Source: Crambe crambe (Eukaryota; Porifera; Demospongiae; Poecilosclerida; Crambeidae). From it: a DNA stretch of 64,000 bases. Shown in pieces: positions 44,429-54,842 of the stretch. Location of the stretch: the NCBI GenBank assembly GCA_963924555.1, contig OZ004590.1:6378001-6442000 (forward strand), given 5' to 3'. Numbering within the stretch: position 1 is the stretch's first letter; the number at the start of each line of letters is the position of its first letter. Below the pieces are notes generated by a model. The model was not told where the DNA came from and did no database searches. It saw nothing but the letters and a program-made list of their open reading frames with translations. The position numbers and the translations under genes are program-made.

Positions 44429-47400
44429 ATGGAGCAAGGGAGTACATTAGATGTTGTTTTGGAGTGTGACAGCAAGTCTGTGACTACTGAACCAGTAGTT
44501 CATGGGGTGACTGCTCAACCTGGTCCTTCACTTCCCTCGAGTTCGCTATTGCGGGGATATTATGGACTCTCTAGAAATAATATCGTAGCCTCCTTGAACT
44601 TTGACCGTACCAATTGTGTTGGCAGACCCCAGAGAAGGAGAGAAACTTACATGAATGAATACTTAGCATCTTGTGACTCCATGTACTCAACAAACATACG
44701 TGGTCACCATGGCTGTGTGAATGCACTTGGCTTTTCGAGAGGAGGAGATCAATATTTAGCTACAGGTTGCTCTATATTTTTAGCTAGCTAGGTTGAAACT
44801 AAGAGCTGATGACCTTTTTTATTACAGGAGGAGACGATCAGAGGGTATTGGTGTGGAGGGTTGTTGATGCCATCCAGGGCAAGGAGGAGCTTACACCTAT
44901 CAGCATGGTCACTAGACATAGATCAAACATTTTCACTCTGGACTTCAGTTGTGATAATTCATATATTTTCTCTGGAGGTAAGCAGAGTAAGAATGTTTTG
45001 AAATCACTGCCAAGTGCATGCACCAGTCAGCTGACCCTGCTCCATGATTCTATTGCAACACTGCAGGTGATGATGCAGAACTGATCAAACATGACTTCAA
45101 AACGTAAGTTAAGTATTTTTTTATGAGAATGATGCTTGATGCTTTAATGATGCAGGCAGCATTTTGTGAATTCATATGAACACTTAGAAGCAGTATACAG
45201 TGTATCCACACATCCTAGCTCACCTGAAGTTGTCTTCACTGCCTCCGAGGATGGGTGTGTGTACATTATTGATACCAGACTATCAAGAAGAGAATGTAAG
45301 ATTATATGATCATAGCTATTAGCTACTAGGGTATAAAAAATTTGGGAGGGTTGAAATAATTCCTGGACATTCTCTCCAGAGAAAATCATTTGCATTATTG
45401 CTGTACTAAAAGAAATGTTTTTGTTCCCATGTAATTATTACTTGGCAGAATTCCATTATTGTGTTAACACTTTATCCTATTATAATGATCCTAAATGTAC
45501 ATGTGCAGTGGGTCATGACATGCTCCTATGTGAGGACTTGGACAGTTACCAGTGTGTGGCCATCAACCCAGTGGAGCCTCGCCTTGTTGCAGTCTCTAAT
45601 GCTCGCAATGGCACTTCCCTCTATGACACGCGCAACAGAAAAGAGTAAGCTACATAGCACTTGGATCCATCTCTGTCTATAGTCAATGGAATAACTAAAA
45701 CTGAGTATATTCATAAGTATAATACTATATGTCTTTTTTCAGGGTTATTGCCTACAAAAGCAGTCATGGTCCTTCCCTTCGTGAAGATGCTGTGTCTGTC
45801 TGCTTCAACAGCACTGGGACTCAACTCTTCTCCATGTACCGCCGTCGTGCCCCCACACTACATGACCTCTGGGAAAGTACAGCACTGTGTCACTGTAGTG
45901 ACATCACTGGAGCCTATAGGAACTCTGTCACCATGAAATCAGGTTGCTTCCTCGGTCAGAATGATGAAGTGAGTGGAGTTTGTCTAAACATTAGAAGGCT
46001 TCTGATGGCTAGGAATAGCTATTATTGTCAATTTTCATTTACGCAGTTTGTTGTATCCGGATCAGATGACTTTAGATTATATATCTGGAAAGTACCCACC
46101 AAAACTAAGGGTAGGTCAGCTCCCAGGAAATATGCAGATCGCACCTTAACTGCTTATAGACTGGAGCTTAATTAAGAGAGTAGCCACTCCGTATAATGTG
46201 GGCAACAATTATTATGCACCTCTATTAATTGTTATCGTCATAGATTCTAAAGAACTGAGCATCCCAATTCAGCAGAATGTGCCTCATTTGGTGCTACCAG
46301 GTCACAGATCAATAGTGAATCAAACACGTTACTCCAAGACTCACCACGTTCTTGTTACCTCTGGCGTTGAAAAATTGATAAAGGTTAAGATATCTCTATA
46401 GACATAGCTATACCTATAAGATGCTTCTGGTATAATTCAGATTTGGAGTGACATGCGTTTGAACCAGAACCAGACTCTCCATAAGTCGAAAGATCCACCA
46501 TCAAGAAGAAGGTACACATCATTAGAGCTACGAATCATGATGACCACCTCCTCCCCCCTGGAACCAAGTGATCCTACCGAGGAAGACCAGAAAGTCTTGG
46601 CACTATTTGACAACCTGGTCCAAGAAGACATGGAGGGAGATGACAACTTTTTGAGCAGTAGCGAAAGTAGCATCAGTTCTGACTACTTTCCAGTTTTGGA
46701 TGAGCTGCCATTCTTTGACTTAGACGATAGCTCACACTCTGATATGTTTGGTCCTGTAAATGCGTATTTTGAGCCTTCATGGTCAGAGGATACAGATGAT
46801 GACGACGAGGATGAGTGGCATACTGATAGTGGAGAAAGGAATGATGATGATGACGATGATGACTGGGATAGTCGTCAGGAGGACGCTGATGATGAAGATG
46901 AAGATGGACATGAGACTGAGAGAAGAACTGATGAGGTGAATGGTGGCAATGATGGAGGAGAAATGAGCAGCAGTGAAGGAGAGAATCAAGAGAATAAAGC
47001 AATAAATTCAGGTTCTATATGTGCCGATGTTAAAGAAAATGGACTTAATGCTGAAGAAAGAGGACATGAAGAGCAGAGTGGAAATGAATTAAGATCAAGT
47101 GAAAATAGCAAAGAAGGGATAAACCGGGTAGCTACTTTTGGTGATTTTGGTGGCTGTGGTGATCGAAAAAGGCAAACTGCCACAATGAATGAACGGCATT
47201 CACATTGTGCTGATGTTGGCCTTAATAGTGAAATAAAAGAAGAGGGAAATAGTGGTGATAACCCTGATGGAATCCGTAGACTGTGCCCATGGACATCAAG
47301 TGAAGATGTTTGTAGTAGTGCTACACATGGTGGTGAACTTGAAGTTGCAGCTGCTGCTGGCTGCTCGAAACCTAAGACTAAGAGGCAGAGATTAATCCAC

Positions 47401-47487
47401 CTGCAAACTCGAGATTTTAGTCAGTACAATTTGGGAAATTTCCTGAAGACAGAACCATCAGGAAGTTTAAACAATGACTCCAGTTAA
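44429..47487 (+). CDS. DCAF5: DCAF5-like CUL4-DDB1 substrate receptor, WD40 protein (about 758 aa, 9 exons)
   Basis: Exons: 44429-44765, 44828-44977, 45067-45103, 45156-45295, 45509-45644, 45743-45968, 46047-46110, 46244-46383, 46441-47487. About seven WD-type repeats: GHHGCVNALGFSRGGDQYL, SGGDDAELIKHD, HLEAVYSVSTHP, CVAINPVEPRLVAVSNA, SVCFNSTGTQLF, FVVSGSDDFRLYIWKVP and GHRSIVNQTRYSKTHH-VTSGVEKLIKIW. The last blocks and the following RRRYTSLEL ... ALFDNLVQEDMEG are characteristic of DCAF5. The C-terminal 330 residues are acidic and low-complexity (Asp/Glu/Ser runs), probably disordered. The family acts as a substrate adaptor of CRL4. Human DCAF5 is longer (about 940 residues), mainly in the tail. 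Confidence 0.9.
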
Positions 47488-47762
47488 CATGCACTATATA
47501 TTCTTTTTTTCCTGAATAATATGATATGGTGCATACAGATGATTGGGACCCCTGCCTTTTTCAAATAATAGCTGGAGGTCATTATAAATCAAATACAAAA
47601 CTCACTTGGGGTATTATTGTTGGCAAAAAAAAAGAAAAAAAGATAGTAATCAAATTAGATTCCATGTATGATAAGCAAGCATGCATGTATGATTATTTTG
47701 ACAATTTGAAAATAGTTCCCTAACTGGTTCCTAATTTATTGTTTCTTCAAAAAAACAATTAT

Positions 47763-48875
47763 TTAGCTATGTGATTTACTGCGTTGACTTCTGTATTCTC
47801 TTTTCTTGAAGATTCTCTGGAGATTCTCGTAAGCTTCCTGTATCTCCATGAAGCGTTCCTGGACTTCAGCCTTCTCCTCGGCACTGGCAGAGTGGTGGTG
47901 ATCTGGATGCCACTCTTTGGCAAGCAAGCGATACCTAGCCTTCAATTCTTTCATGGTGGCATTTGACTCTACTCCAAGGATAACACGAGACCTCTCCTCT
48001 CCCTGGATATCAGCAAGTATAACAATTCTACTTCGTGCCCCTTTCCAGCCTTTTTTCTTATACTCTTGCCAAATATCATTCATGCTCTTCCAAAACGACT
48101 CCTTGAGTTTCTTCCAGTAAGGCGACTTGAAAAAATTATTTACTGCTTCTCGCACTTTCACCGTCTCACCTTCATTCGTTGTGACAGCAGCATTGAAATA
48201 GATGGCTGAACAGAGGAGAGAGCCAAAGATAAATAGAGCAAAAATTACAGTTAGAAAACGTTTGCAACAGGTCCTACGTCGACCAAGAATCATACTTTGA
48301 GCTCTTGGACGCCTGTCGAACTCCCATGCAAATGTTGAAAACAGCATACTGATGGATACAGCCAGTGAGGGATGTGATTCTTCTAAGAGACAGTGAGAAT
48401 ACCCCAAGATGATTTCACCTACATATGCTCCAATCAGTGAGTACTTCAAGGGCGACTTGATCATCCCAATATTACTCACCATGTACGTACCAAGAGTTGT
48501 TCCCAGAGGGACAAGCAATAGCACCACAAAACTGTTAACTGAGTACTCCTCAGGCAAAGAATATAGCACCAAATAGCGGTAGAAAGATCCAAATGCTACC
48601 TGGGCTATGACTCTATGAATGTTTGCCCATATGGAAGGTCGTCTCCTTCGCCTCATTATCAGTACCATTTGCATCATGTATCCCTGGTCTTCATTCGACT
48701 CCTTGACATATGCCGGAATCTTGTAGAAGTCTCGCAACCAACCAATACCGAACCAACCCCCAAAGGAAGTTAACCAGAGGATCCCCTGAAAGTCCCGTCC
48801 GAGGTAAAACAAATGAGCTCCAATCCATCCAAGAGTCACCCACAGAAGATAAGCTATTATTGTATATTTGGCCAT
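47763..48875 (-). CDS. DNAJC22: DNAJC22 (wurst-like) multi-span J-domain protein (370 aa, single exon)
   Basis: Minus-strand frame beginning MAKYTIIAYLLWVTLGWIGA, a TM2-like GAHLFYLGRDFQGILW segment, then about six further hydrophobic helices, a basic loop (MRRRRRP), and a C-terminal J domain (about residues 290-365) with RVILGVESNATMKELK, the obligatory HPD (KEWHPDHHH) and YENLQRIFKKR. Placing J at the C-terminus after a membrane region is the DNAJC22 arrangement. Drosophila Wurst links Hsc70 to clathrin-mediated endocytosis. Human DNAJC22 is 341 residues. It converges on DCAF5 (about 275 bp apart). Confidence 0.92.
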   Translation of the reverse strand: MAKYTIIAYLLWVTLGWIGAHLFYLGRDFQGILWLTSFGGWFGIGWLRDFYKIPAYVKESNEDQGYMMQMVLIMRRRRRPSIWANIHRVIAQVAFGSFYRYLVLYSLPEEYSVNSFVVLLLVPLGTTLGTYMVSNIGMIKSPLKYSLIGAYVGEIILGYSHCLLEESHPSLAVSISMLFSTFAWEFDRRPRAQSMILGRRRTCCKRFLTVIFALFIFGSLLCSAIYFNAAVTTNEGETVKVREAVNNFFKSPYWKKLKESFWKSMNDIWQEYKKKGWKGARSRIVILADIQGEERSRVILGVESNATMKELKARYRLLAKEWHPDHHHSASAEEKAEVQERFMEIQEAYENLQRIFKKREYRSQRSKSHS

Positions 48876-49671
48876 CTTGTCAGATAGGTATGAAGTGAGA
48901 TTTGAACAGCAAGGCAGCTAGCTACAGAAATAGGAAGTGGAGGAAAGAGAAACAACTAGGCAGACCAGAATAAACGAAATCTAGTTTCTATTTCCTACTT
49001 ACCGAGTTTTTTTTCCGAGCTTATGAAGCTTCCATCTTTTGGCAAAAGGTGATAAGAGGACGGGGGCGTATATAAACGGGTGTGGTTTACTAGCTAGGCG
49101 TACCGTACCTTATTTAGAGGGGTGTAGTTTACAACAATATGCGATCTCTCAATTTATTGATTTCTTTCATTGTCGTTTGTTCATATGCAAAGTATTTTTC
49201 TCTTTAAGTTAGTGATCTTTCTATATCACTGCCTCCAATCATCTAGTTTTGTGCAGCAATCATCCCCCGGTGTCATGTGAAAATAGGCCCCCCCCTAAAA
49301 ATGGGCCCCCCAGGGCCCATTCTACCGTTAGAATGGGGCTCCCGGGCCCATTTTATCGGTAGAATGGGCCCCCAGGGGTCCCATTCAAACGGTATTTTGG
49401 GGCCCCTCAGGGGGCCCCAAAGTACTGGTAGAATAGGCCCCCCACAACCGTGATTATGGCACTATAGATTTATTTTCAGCTGTACTAGCCCCCCCCCCCC
49501 CCAACAGACTTTTTTCAGTGGTACTAAGTCATAAAATTATCTTACATTTATAGTAAGCAATAATAAAGTTGACATGATTGTTAATTGGGTTTGCATGATC
49601 TCTATAGCCATTTGTCCATCAAAGTGGGCTTCCTCATGCCCACACACTGCAGGATCATATTGTCATAGACC
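48876..49671. repeat. Intergenic region with GGGCCC-rich inverted repeats
   Basis: Positions 49266-49445 alternate TAGAATGGGCCCCC, CGGGCCCATTTTATCGGTAG and GGGGCCCCTCAGGGGGCCCC. Every GGGCCC is self-complementary, giving many overlapping hairpins. A poly-C run follows at about 49489-49502. A related stretch (GGGCCCGGGGGGCCCAAAAT) lies at 50750-50785. The rest shows no gene. Confidence 0.7.
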
Positions 49672-50208
49672 TCAGGTAAGTCGCAATGACAATAGACTTC
49701 TAATGCAAGAGGACTGACAGGTGGACAAAACGGGGTTGGAGCAAGAAGGTGGGGGAAGGGACTGATACACTTCAATCAGCGAATTTTCTGTTGATAGAAC
49801 TGCAGCCTTGATAGCTACATCATCTCCATTTGCTGCATGAGAATAATCAAAATTATATCTATAGCTAAAGCTTACAGAAAATTTACATACCTGCATGAAA
49901 AGCAAATGCAATCGCAAAAACACCACAATCTATGCTACCAATCTGCTTGCACACACCAGGGGTTTCAATGGCGAGGGTCTTCTTGCCAGGTTCATCTGCC
50001 CAAAGAATACTCCTATACAAGCTGTACTTGCAAACTTACGAAACCTTGAATCATACACATATACTTTTCCTTTCAAGAGGGCTGATGCTACCCAGTGGAA
50101 TTGTCCAGTATTGTCCAGGGAGCAGAAAAACTTGGAACAACCACTTGCAAAAGTGATAAATTGACAATCAGTGGTAATGCTACCATGATCATAGGCATGC
50201 AGTCTCAA
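49672..50208 (-). pseudogene. Ulp1/SENP-like (peptidase C48) fragment, three spliced pieces
   Basis: Minus strand: about 50208-50040, intron 49996-50039, 49891-49995, intron 49833-49890, 49672-49832. The spliced reading gives NTGQFHWVASALLKGKVYVY-DS, then KQIGSIDCGVFAIAFAFHA, then NGDDVAIKAAVL. This matches the Ulp1-like catalytic core: His in HW, Asp in YDS, Gln in KQIG and nucleophile Cys in DCG. The N-terminal part of the fold is missing or degraded, and the C-terminus diverges after AVLS, so it is probably a fragment. Such C48 domains are frequent in invertebrate transposons; whether this one derives from a transposon or a host gene is unknown. Confidence 0.6.
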
Positions 50209-50309
50209 CCATTCACTATAGCTGGTTACAAAGCACCAAAGGTGTCCATTGGCCCTGCTTGGATTGTCCCAGCATGCTTAACCAGTTTTTGCAACTGATT
50301 TTAATATCT

Positions 50310-50392
50310 GCTATAGAAATGCTATGCTATGCTATGCTAGCCTATGCTATGCTATGCTATGCTAGCCTATGCTATGCTATGCTATGCTAGCA
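50310..50392. repeat. GCTAT(G) tandem repeat
   Basis: CTATGCTATGCTATGCTAGC repeated about three and a half times as a higher-order unit of 26 bp. Confidence 0.9.
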
Positions 50393-50513
50393 GCACTAGT
50401 TTAGGGGTAGCTATGTGTGATGCTATTTGTGTGTGGGCTCCACATGAAAATGTAATGCTAATGAATAACTGTGCTAGCTCTTACTGGTAAGTAAAAGCCA
50501 GCATCAATTCAGC

Positions 50514-50588
50514 TAGTCTGGCAAGCACCGCCCACCATGTCACCAGACCACCTATACTCCAGTCGGTGGGCGGTGCTATGCCAGACTA
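50514..50588. repeat. 75-bp foldback with 22-bp arms
   Basis: TAGTCTGGCAAGCACCGCCC pairs with GGGCGGTGCTATGCCAGACTA around a short loop. MITE-like; no target duplication seen. Confidence 0.75.
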
Positions 50589-52183
50589 TGAAACCACATT
50601 CACTATAGCTGGCCGGTTGTAGAATAAGATGGTCATATGCAAGCATGATTGGATGACAGACTGCAAGCACTGCTCTGAAGAGTACATGCATATGCAAGCA
50701 TGGATGCAAGCGTGGTGGCCCTCGATCTCATTTTGAGGGGGGTCTAATTTTACGGGGGGGCCGTTATTTTGGGCCCGGGGGGCCCAAAATTTTATGACAC
50801 CGGCCAGTTCTGCTCAGATTGACTCCAATTCTTTTCTCTTCTTCTGGACTTAACGGGGGCTTTCCCTAGCTCTGTAATTATCATCATCAGCAGGTGCACC
50901 TTTGATTCTGAGGAAGACTTTGCGCCATACATAGCAGAGTTCCGCCAGATCTACAAGAGAATGAACAGTTACTGCAGGTAGTTTCCATAGATGATACAGT
51001 GGCCCTATTAGCACGAATAGCAGGACAGTTTAGTCAGGTAGCACCAGCTCTCCTGTGATGCATGTTTGTTTATTTGTTTATTTGTTTGTTTATTTATTTG
51101 TGTTTGTTTCTTACTGGGAGCAATCAACATTTTAGGCATAATTCCAAACACTTTAATAATAATTTCAAGAAAAAAACTACCCTTATTCAAATAAAATACC
51201 TGGCTTATACTCAGTAAATAACGATATATTCATATCACCAGTACAGCTCTTGTTTGTTTATTTGTTTGTTTGTTTGTTTGTTTGGTTGTTATGCGTCACA
51301 AGATGAGAATAATTCAACTGAGCATGGCTACTCCAGTTAAGTCAGATCATAAACAAAAACATTGCAAGTTGGTTATCCAAATGTAAAGCACAAATTGACT
51401 ACAATAGAAAAGCCACACATCTATTCAGATGCAGCCTCAATTTTATACAGCTCTTTCAGATTTTGCATCTTAGCTACATTGGACAACCAACTTGCATGCA
51501 ATTCACTGTAGAATGTTCTGAGGTGTTCGTTCCTTGAGCGAACACAGATGGGAACAGGACCTTCTTGACAAACTAGAACTACATAATAATGTTGCACAAT
51601 CATTAGCCACACTTGGTTCCTGAGATGGCTAATCAAAACTTTATGGTTTAAAGTATTTTAGCCTCACCATGCCTTTGTGCTAAATCTTGGTATTCATGAT
51701 ATCATCATTCATCCAGTATAGTAACTCTGAAGACTTTGATATGACCTTATTAGCTAAAGAATTCAATGAGGATCTTCTTCTATCTGACTATCATCAATGA
51801 GACTAGAGAATGAATGTGTCTCCTAACACCTTGTCGGCCTATAGCTAGCTATATGTAGTTAGGACAATTCTTTGCCTGTGAGCTAAAAGGTTAGAATTTC
51901 AGATAGCAAGCTGTATTATGAATAAGAAGTACATTAGAGGCTTCTATATTTTTGTAGGAATCAGCCACCAAATTCAAGCAATTTGGTTCAGTGAATTCAG
52001 GAAAGCCGGCAAGATACTATGATCAAATTCTACAGAGGAGTTCATGAAGAACAAAGAAATACCCCCCCCCCCCAAGACGAGGATCAACATACCCCCAGAA
52101 AAGAACACATGATGATAAAAAGAGATGCAGTAATGCAAAAGGGGAAGGAAACAAACATACAGGACATAAAAAAAGACTAAAAA
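50589..52183. other. Gene-poor stretch with possible orphan exons
   Basis: No complete gene. Open exon-like pieces include a plus-strand frame at about 50895-50979 (CTFDSEEDFAPYIAEFRQIY, GTAGTT donor), a plus-strand terminal frame at about 51722-51800 (NSEDFDMTLLAKEFNED, TGA), and a minus-strand frame at 51421-51582 (QEGPVPICVRSRNEH ... EAASE). None is recognised and they cannot be joined with confidence. TTTGTTTATT repeats occur at about 51065-51110 and TTTG repeats at 51250-51285. Confidence 0.35.
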
Positions 52184-53242
52184 TCAAGAGTTTTGAACAT
52201 ATTTCAACACGTTCCCAAATGAATGATTCTCTTCCAGCAGCCTCTCATCTTCAAACTTAAAACCATGCTTCAAGAAATAGTGGGCAGCTGTTTTTGACCT
52301 CCAGTCAACCCCATTGGTCCTCAACCAGCTAAATTTTTCCTTCCCAGCATTAGGCCTCAGGCATATTGTTTCATCAAGATACAAATTATAACAAGTTTTG
52401 CTCTTTTTGTCTTCAAGAAGTTTTGTTGGAAAAACACAGGCATTATATATCCAGGATTGTGGTTGGTAATGCCTATGGTAACCCTCTATCCATTCTCTGA
52501 TGTACGATGAATTTTTAATGCATGAAGTGAAACCTTCATTTACAAACTCGCCCTCTCTAGATAAAACACATTCTGATATCCTCTGCTTCTGTTTCAATCT
52601 GGAACCATTGATGACAATAACATCAAAGTCAGATATCACACCACCATACTGCAATATACCCTTCAATTTGATGTAATCAGCTTCATGAGATATGTATGAG
52701 AATCTTTTCCCACCAATAGCAGTCATACGCTTTATTTTATTCAAGATAACAGATGTTCTGTTCCATCTCTGCATCTGGTCCCAGAACTTCCCTGTGATAG
52801 TTCCATAGGAATGAATTATGATCCGCTCTGGTTGAAGAAACTTGTAGGCTGACATAATGGCCATGTAGTCCCTGAAACTGAGGCTTACCGGATTACCACT
52901 CGCGGAAAGCTTGGCATATTGGATCACAGGAGGATGGTGGTACACCCTACCAGTGTCTATGGGCTCATAGAATGAGAGTTTCCTATGGATACAACCTGGA
53001 TTGATGGCAGTAGGAGTGATAGTAGGCTTGGGATGAGTCTTGCCTGTAGGAGTGATAGTACTGAAGGTAAGCAGAGTCTTGGCTATAGAAGTTACTCCTG
53101 GTGAAACAATAGATTTACTTCTGCCTCCGCTTTTTATTTCGAATTCCGAAGACGTAGCTATGGTAGAAAAGTCTAACTTGAATATTACAGGTAGAAGCAG
53201 GAGTAATACGCTTACACCACAGCAGATACATTTGTGTTTCAT
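52184..53242 (-). CDS. Type II membrane glycosyltransferase with DXD motif (GT32/Gb3-synthase-like, 352 aa)
   Basis: Single-exon minus-strand frame. The start MKHKCICC is followed by a hydrophobic stretch (VSVLLLLLPVIFKL, residues 9-23) typical of a Golgi signal anchor, then a Ser/Thr/Pro stem. The catalytic region includes IHSYGTITGKFWDQM, the conserved SHEADYIKLKGILQYGGVIS followed by the DXD-type DFDVIV (metal/nucleotide-sugar binding), and EFVNEGFTSCIKNSSYI, plus WIEGYHRHY. This matches the Gly_transf_sug (DXD sugar-binding) family containing alpha-1,4-galactosyl/GlcNAc transferases and OCH1. The acceptor and donor are not predictable. Several N-x-S/T sites are present. An inverted-repeat element begins 51 bp upstream of the ATG. 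Confidence 0.7.
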   Translation of the reverse strand: MKHKCICCGVSVLLLLLPVIFKLDFSTIATSSEFEIKSGGRSKSIVSPGVTSIAKTLLTFSTITPTGKTHPKPTITPTAINPGCIHRKLSFYEPIDTGRVYHHPPVIQYAKLSASGNPVSLSFRDYMAIMSAYKFLQPERIIIHSYGTITGKFWDQMQRWNRTSVILNKIKRMTAIGGKRFSYISHEADYIKLKGILQYGGVISDFDVIVINGSRLKQKQRISECVLSREGEFVNEGFTSCIKNSSYIREWIEGYHRHYQPQSWIYNACVFPTKLLEDKKSKTCYNLYLDETICLRPNAGKEKFSWLRTNGVDWRSKTAAHYFLKHGFKFEDERLLEENHSFGNVLKYVQNS

Positions 53243-53292
53243 GATTGCATGCCTTCAGTATTAACTTTCTCGCCCCCGGGCCCCGGATATCT

Positions 53293-53941
53293 AGATCTAA
53301 TTAGTCTCTGTCCCAGCCCCCTAGCTCACAGCACTGGATGTATTGCATCGTATCACCAGCACGCGAGGAAGGGGTCTGGTGGTCGGGCTGCAGCGGTCAC
53401 GGAACTGCGCCGGAATTCAGGCGCACCCTTACCCAATGATTAGATTTCCACTTTACCACACATTAACTTTCGCGCGAAAAGGGGTGTGGTAGGTGAAACT
53501 GGAGAAGAGGCCAGATGTCTGCAGTTTATTTTGAATCTCTTGAACTCCCTTTAACTCTTTATAGCATGGATGTTTGCAGATCCAGGGTCCACCACTAGCT
53601 ATTGGAGAGATCATTGCAGGGTTTATCCTTCCCTTGGAGATATACTTCTCTAGAACAGGTAGCACTTCCTTGTTAGCACTACTGTGGAGAACCCTGCGCT
53701 CTCTGTGATCAGTGAGCTCTTTCCCACAGACCCTGCAAGAAAGCTGCCTCATTGCTGCTGCATGCAATAACTTATTTCCCGCGGCAAAATGAACACGCAT
53801 GCGCATAATTATTGAATTTAAGTAAAATTCCAAACATTCCTCAGTTCCGTGACCCCTGCAGCCAGACCACCAGACCCCTTTCTCGCGTGCTGGTGATGCA
53901 GTGCTGTGAGCTAGGGGGCTGGGACAGAGACTAAGATCTAA
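53293..53941. mobile_element. Inverted-repeat element of about 650 bp, arms about 100 bp
   Basis: Left arm 53293-53404 (AGTCTCTGTCCCAGCCCCCT ... CACCAGCACGCGAGGAAGGG ... GGTCACGGAA). Right arm 53845-53941 is its reverse complement with few differences (TTCCGTGACCCCTGCAG ... CTCGCGTGCTGGTGATGCAG ... AGGGGGCTGGGACAGAGACT). The left arm has a 10-bp insertion. The interior carries a Cys-rich frame on the minus strand. Termini and target duplication are unclear. Confidence 0.8.
53453..53833 (-). CDS. Cys-rich (C-x2-C ... C-x3-C) ORF inside the inverted-repeat element
   Basis: A 126-codon frame read inward from next to the right arm. The core is SCRVCGKELTDHRERRV, then a helical EVLPVLEKYI region, then WICKHPCYKELKGVQEIQNK. 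Two cysteine pairs about 60 residues apart around a basic RR and a Trp resemble the general plan of ZAD-type or transposase-associated zinc domains, but I cannot assign a family. ATG 53833 (MEFYLNS) is followed by another (MRQLSCRVC) closer to the motif; either could be used. It may be a complete small protein or one exon of a transposon gene. Confidence 0.45.
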   Translation of the reverse strand: MEFYLNSIIMRMRVHFAAGNKLLHAAAMRQLSCRVCGKELTDHRERRVLHSSANKEVLPVLEKYISKGRINPAMISPIASGGPWICKHPCYKELKGVQEIQNKLQTSGLFSSFTYHTPFRAKVNVW

Positions 53942-54175
53942 TAGCTCTGTCGACTGCGCATGCGCTCCGCATTAGACCACGCCCTTTCTTTCATTTTGGC
54001 ATAATTATAGTACTGTGTGTAAACAAAGTTGAAGCTGCCTAGCAGGCGGGGGAGAGAGAATCTTAGAGGTGATGTGAACAAGATTCGTGGATATGCCGTC
54101 TCTGACATATAAGATAGCTAGCTAGCTTGCTATGATCATTACTAGGGCTAGCCACTGAGTGAAATCTGTATTGAG
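53942..54175. promoter_or_regulatory. Upstream region of the prominin-like gene
   Basis: 234 bp between the inverted-repeat element and the first ATG, starting with a CTGCGCATGCGC box (53955-53966, a perfect NRF1-type palindrome core GCGCATGCGC). No TATA box. The promoter assignment is by position and motif. Confidence 0.45.
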
Positions 54176-54807
54176 ATGGTTCTTCCACACATCAGCACTC
54201 ATTTCAGTCTACTATCATTGGGACTTTTGGTTTGGCTATCATGTTGTCATACCAATAATATAAGAACTTCTGCTCAAACTTGTCGTCCGAGGCCCAATGG
54301 TGATCTCTCCCACCTTCCAAAGGATCATGGAGCATTGAATGTTCTCCTAGCCAGTGCAAATATGACACGTGAGACCATCGTCCATCAAGAACTCCCCTAT
54401 AACACAATACGCAATGAGATAGCAAGACAGTAAGTATTTAGAAGTACATAGGTCACTTAAGCCTTAAGCTCTAACCTTATAATAACTTGTTTCCTTTGAT
54501 GTGCTATGTAAAGATACTAGCTTTAAGAAACTCTTTTTACATCCGACGTTTCGGCCTGGTGCTCAAGCCTTCCTCAGGGGATACAATTACAAAACAAAGA
54601 TACAAGAGGTATCCCCTGAGGAAGGCCTGAGCACCAGGCCAAAACGTCGGATGTAAAGAGAATAACCTATAGTATCTAGAGAAGTTTTACATGGCATATG
54701 CAGCTAGCTGAGAGTAGTAACAACAACATTCCTTTGATGTGGTTTTCTATTATTATATTCTTGTATTCTTAAATACAAGTCTCTCCCTGGAGTGCATTAT
54801 TCTGTGG

Positions 54808-54842
<35 letters not shown>

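Noticed and set aside
46673..47002. His/Ser-rich minus-strand frames at 46673-47183
   Set aside because: Antisense shadows of the acidic GAT/GAA-rich DCAF5 tail.
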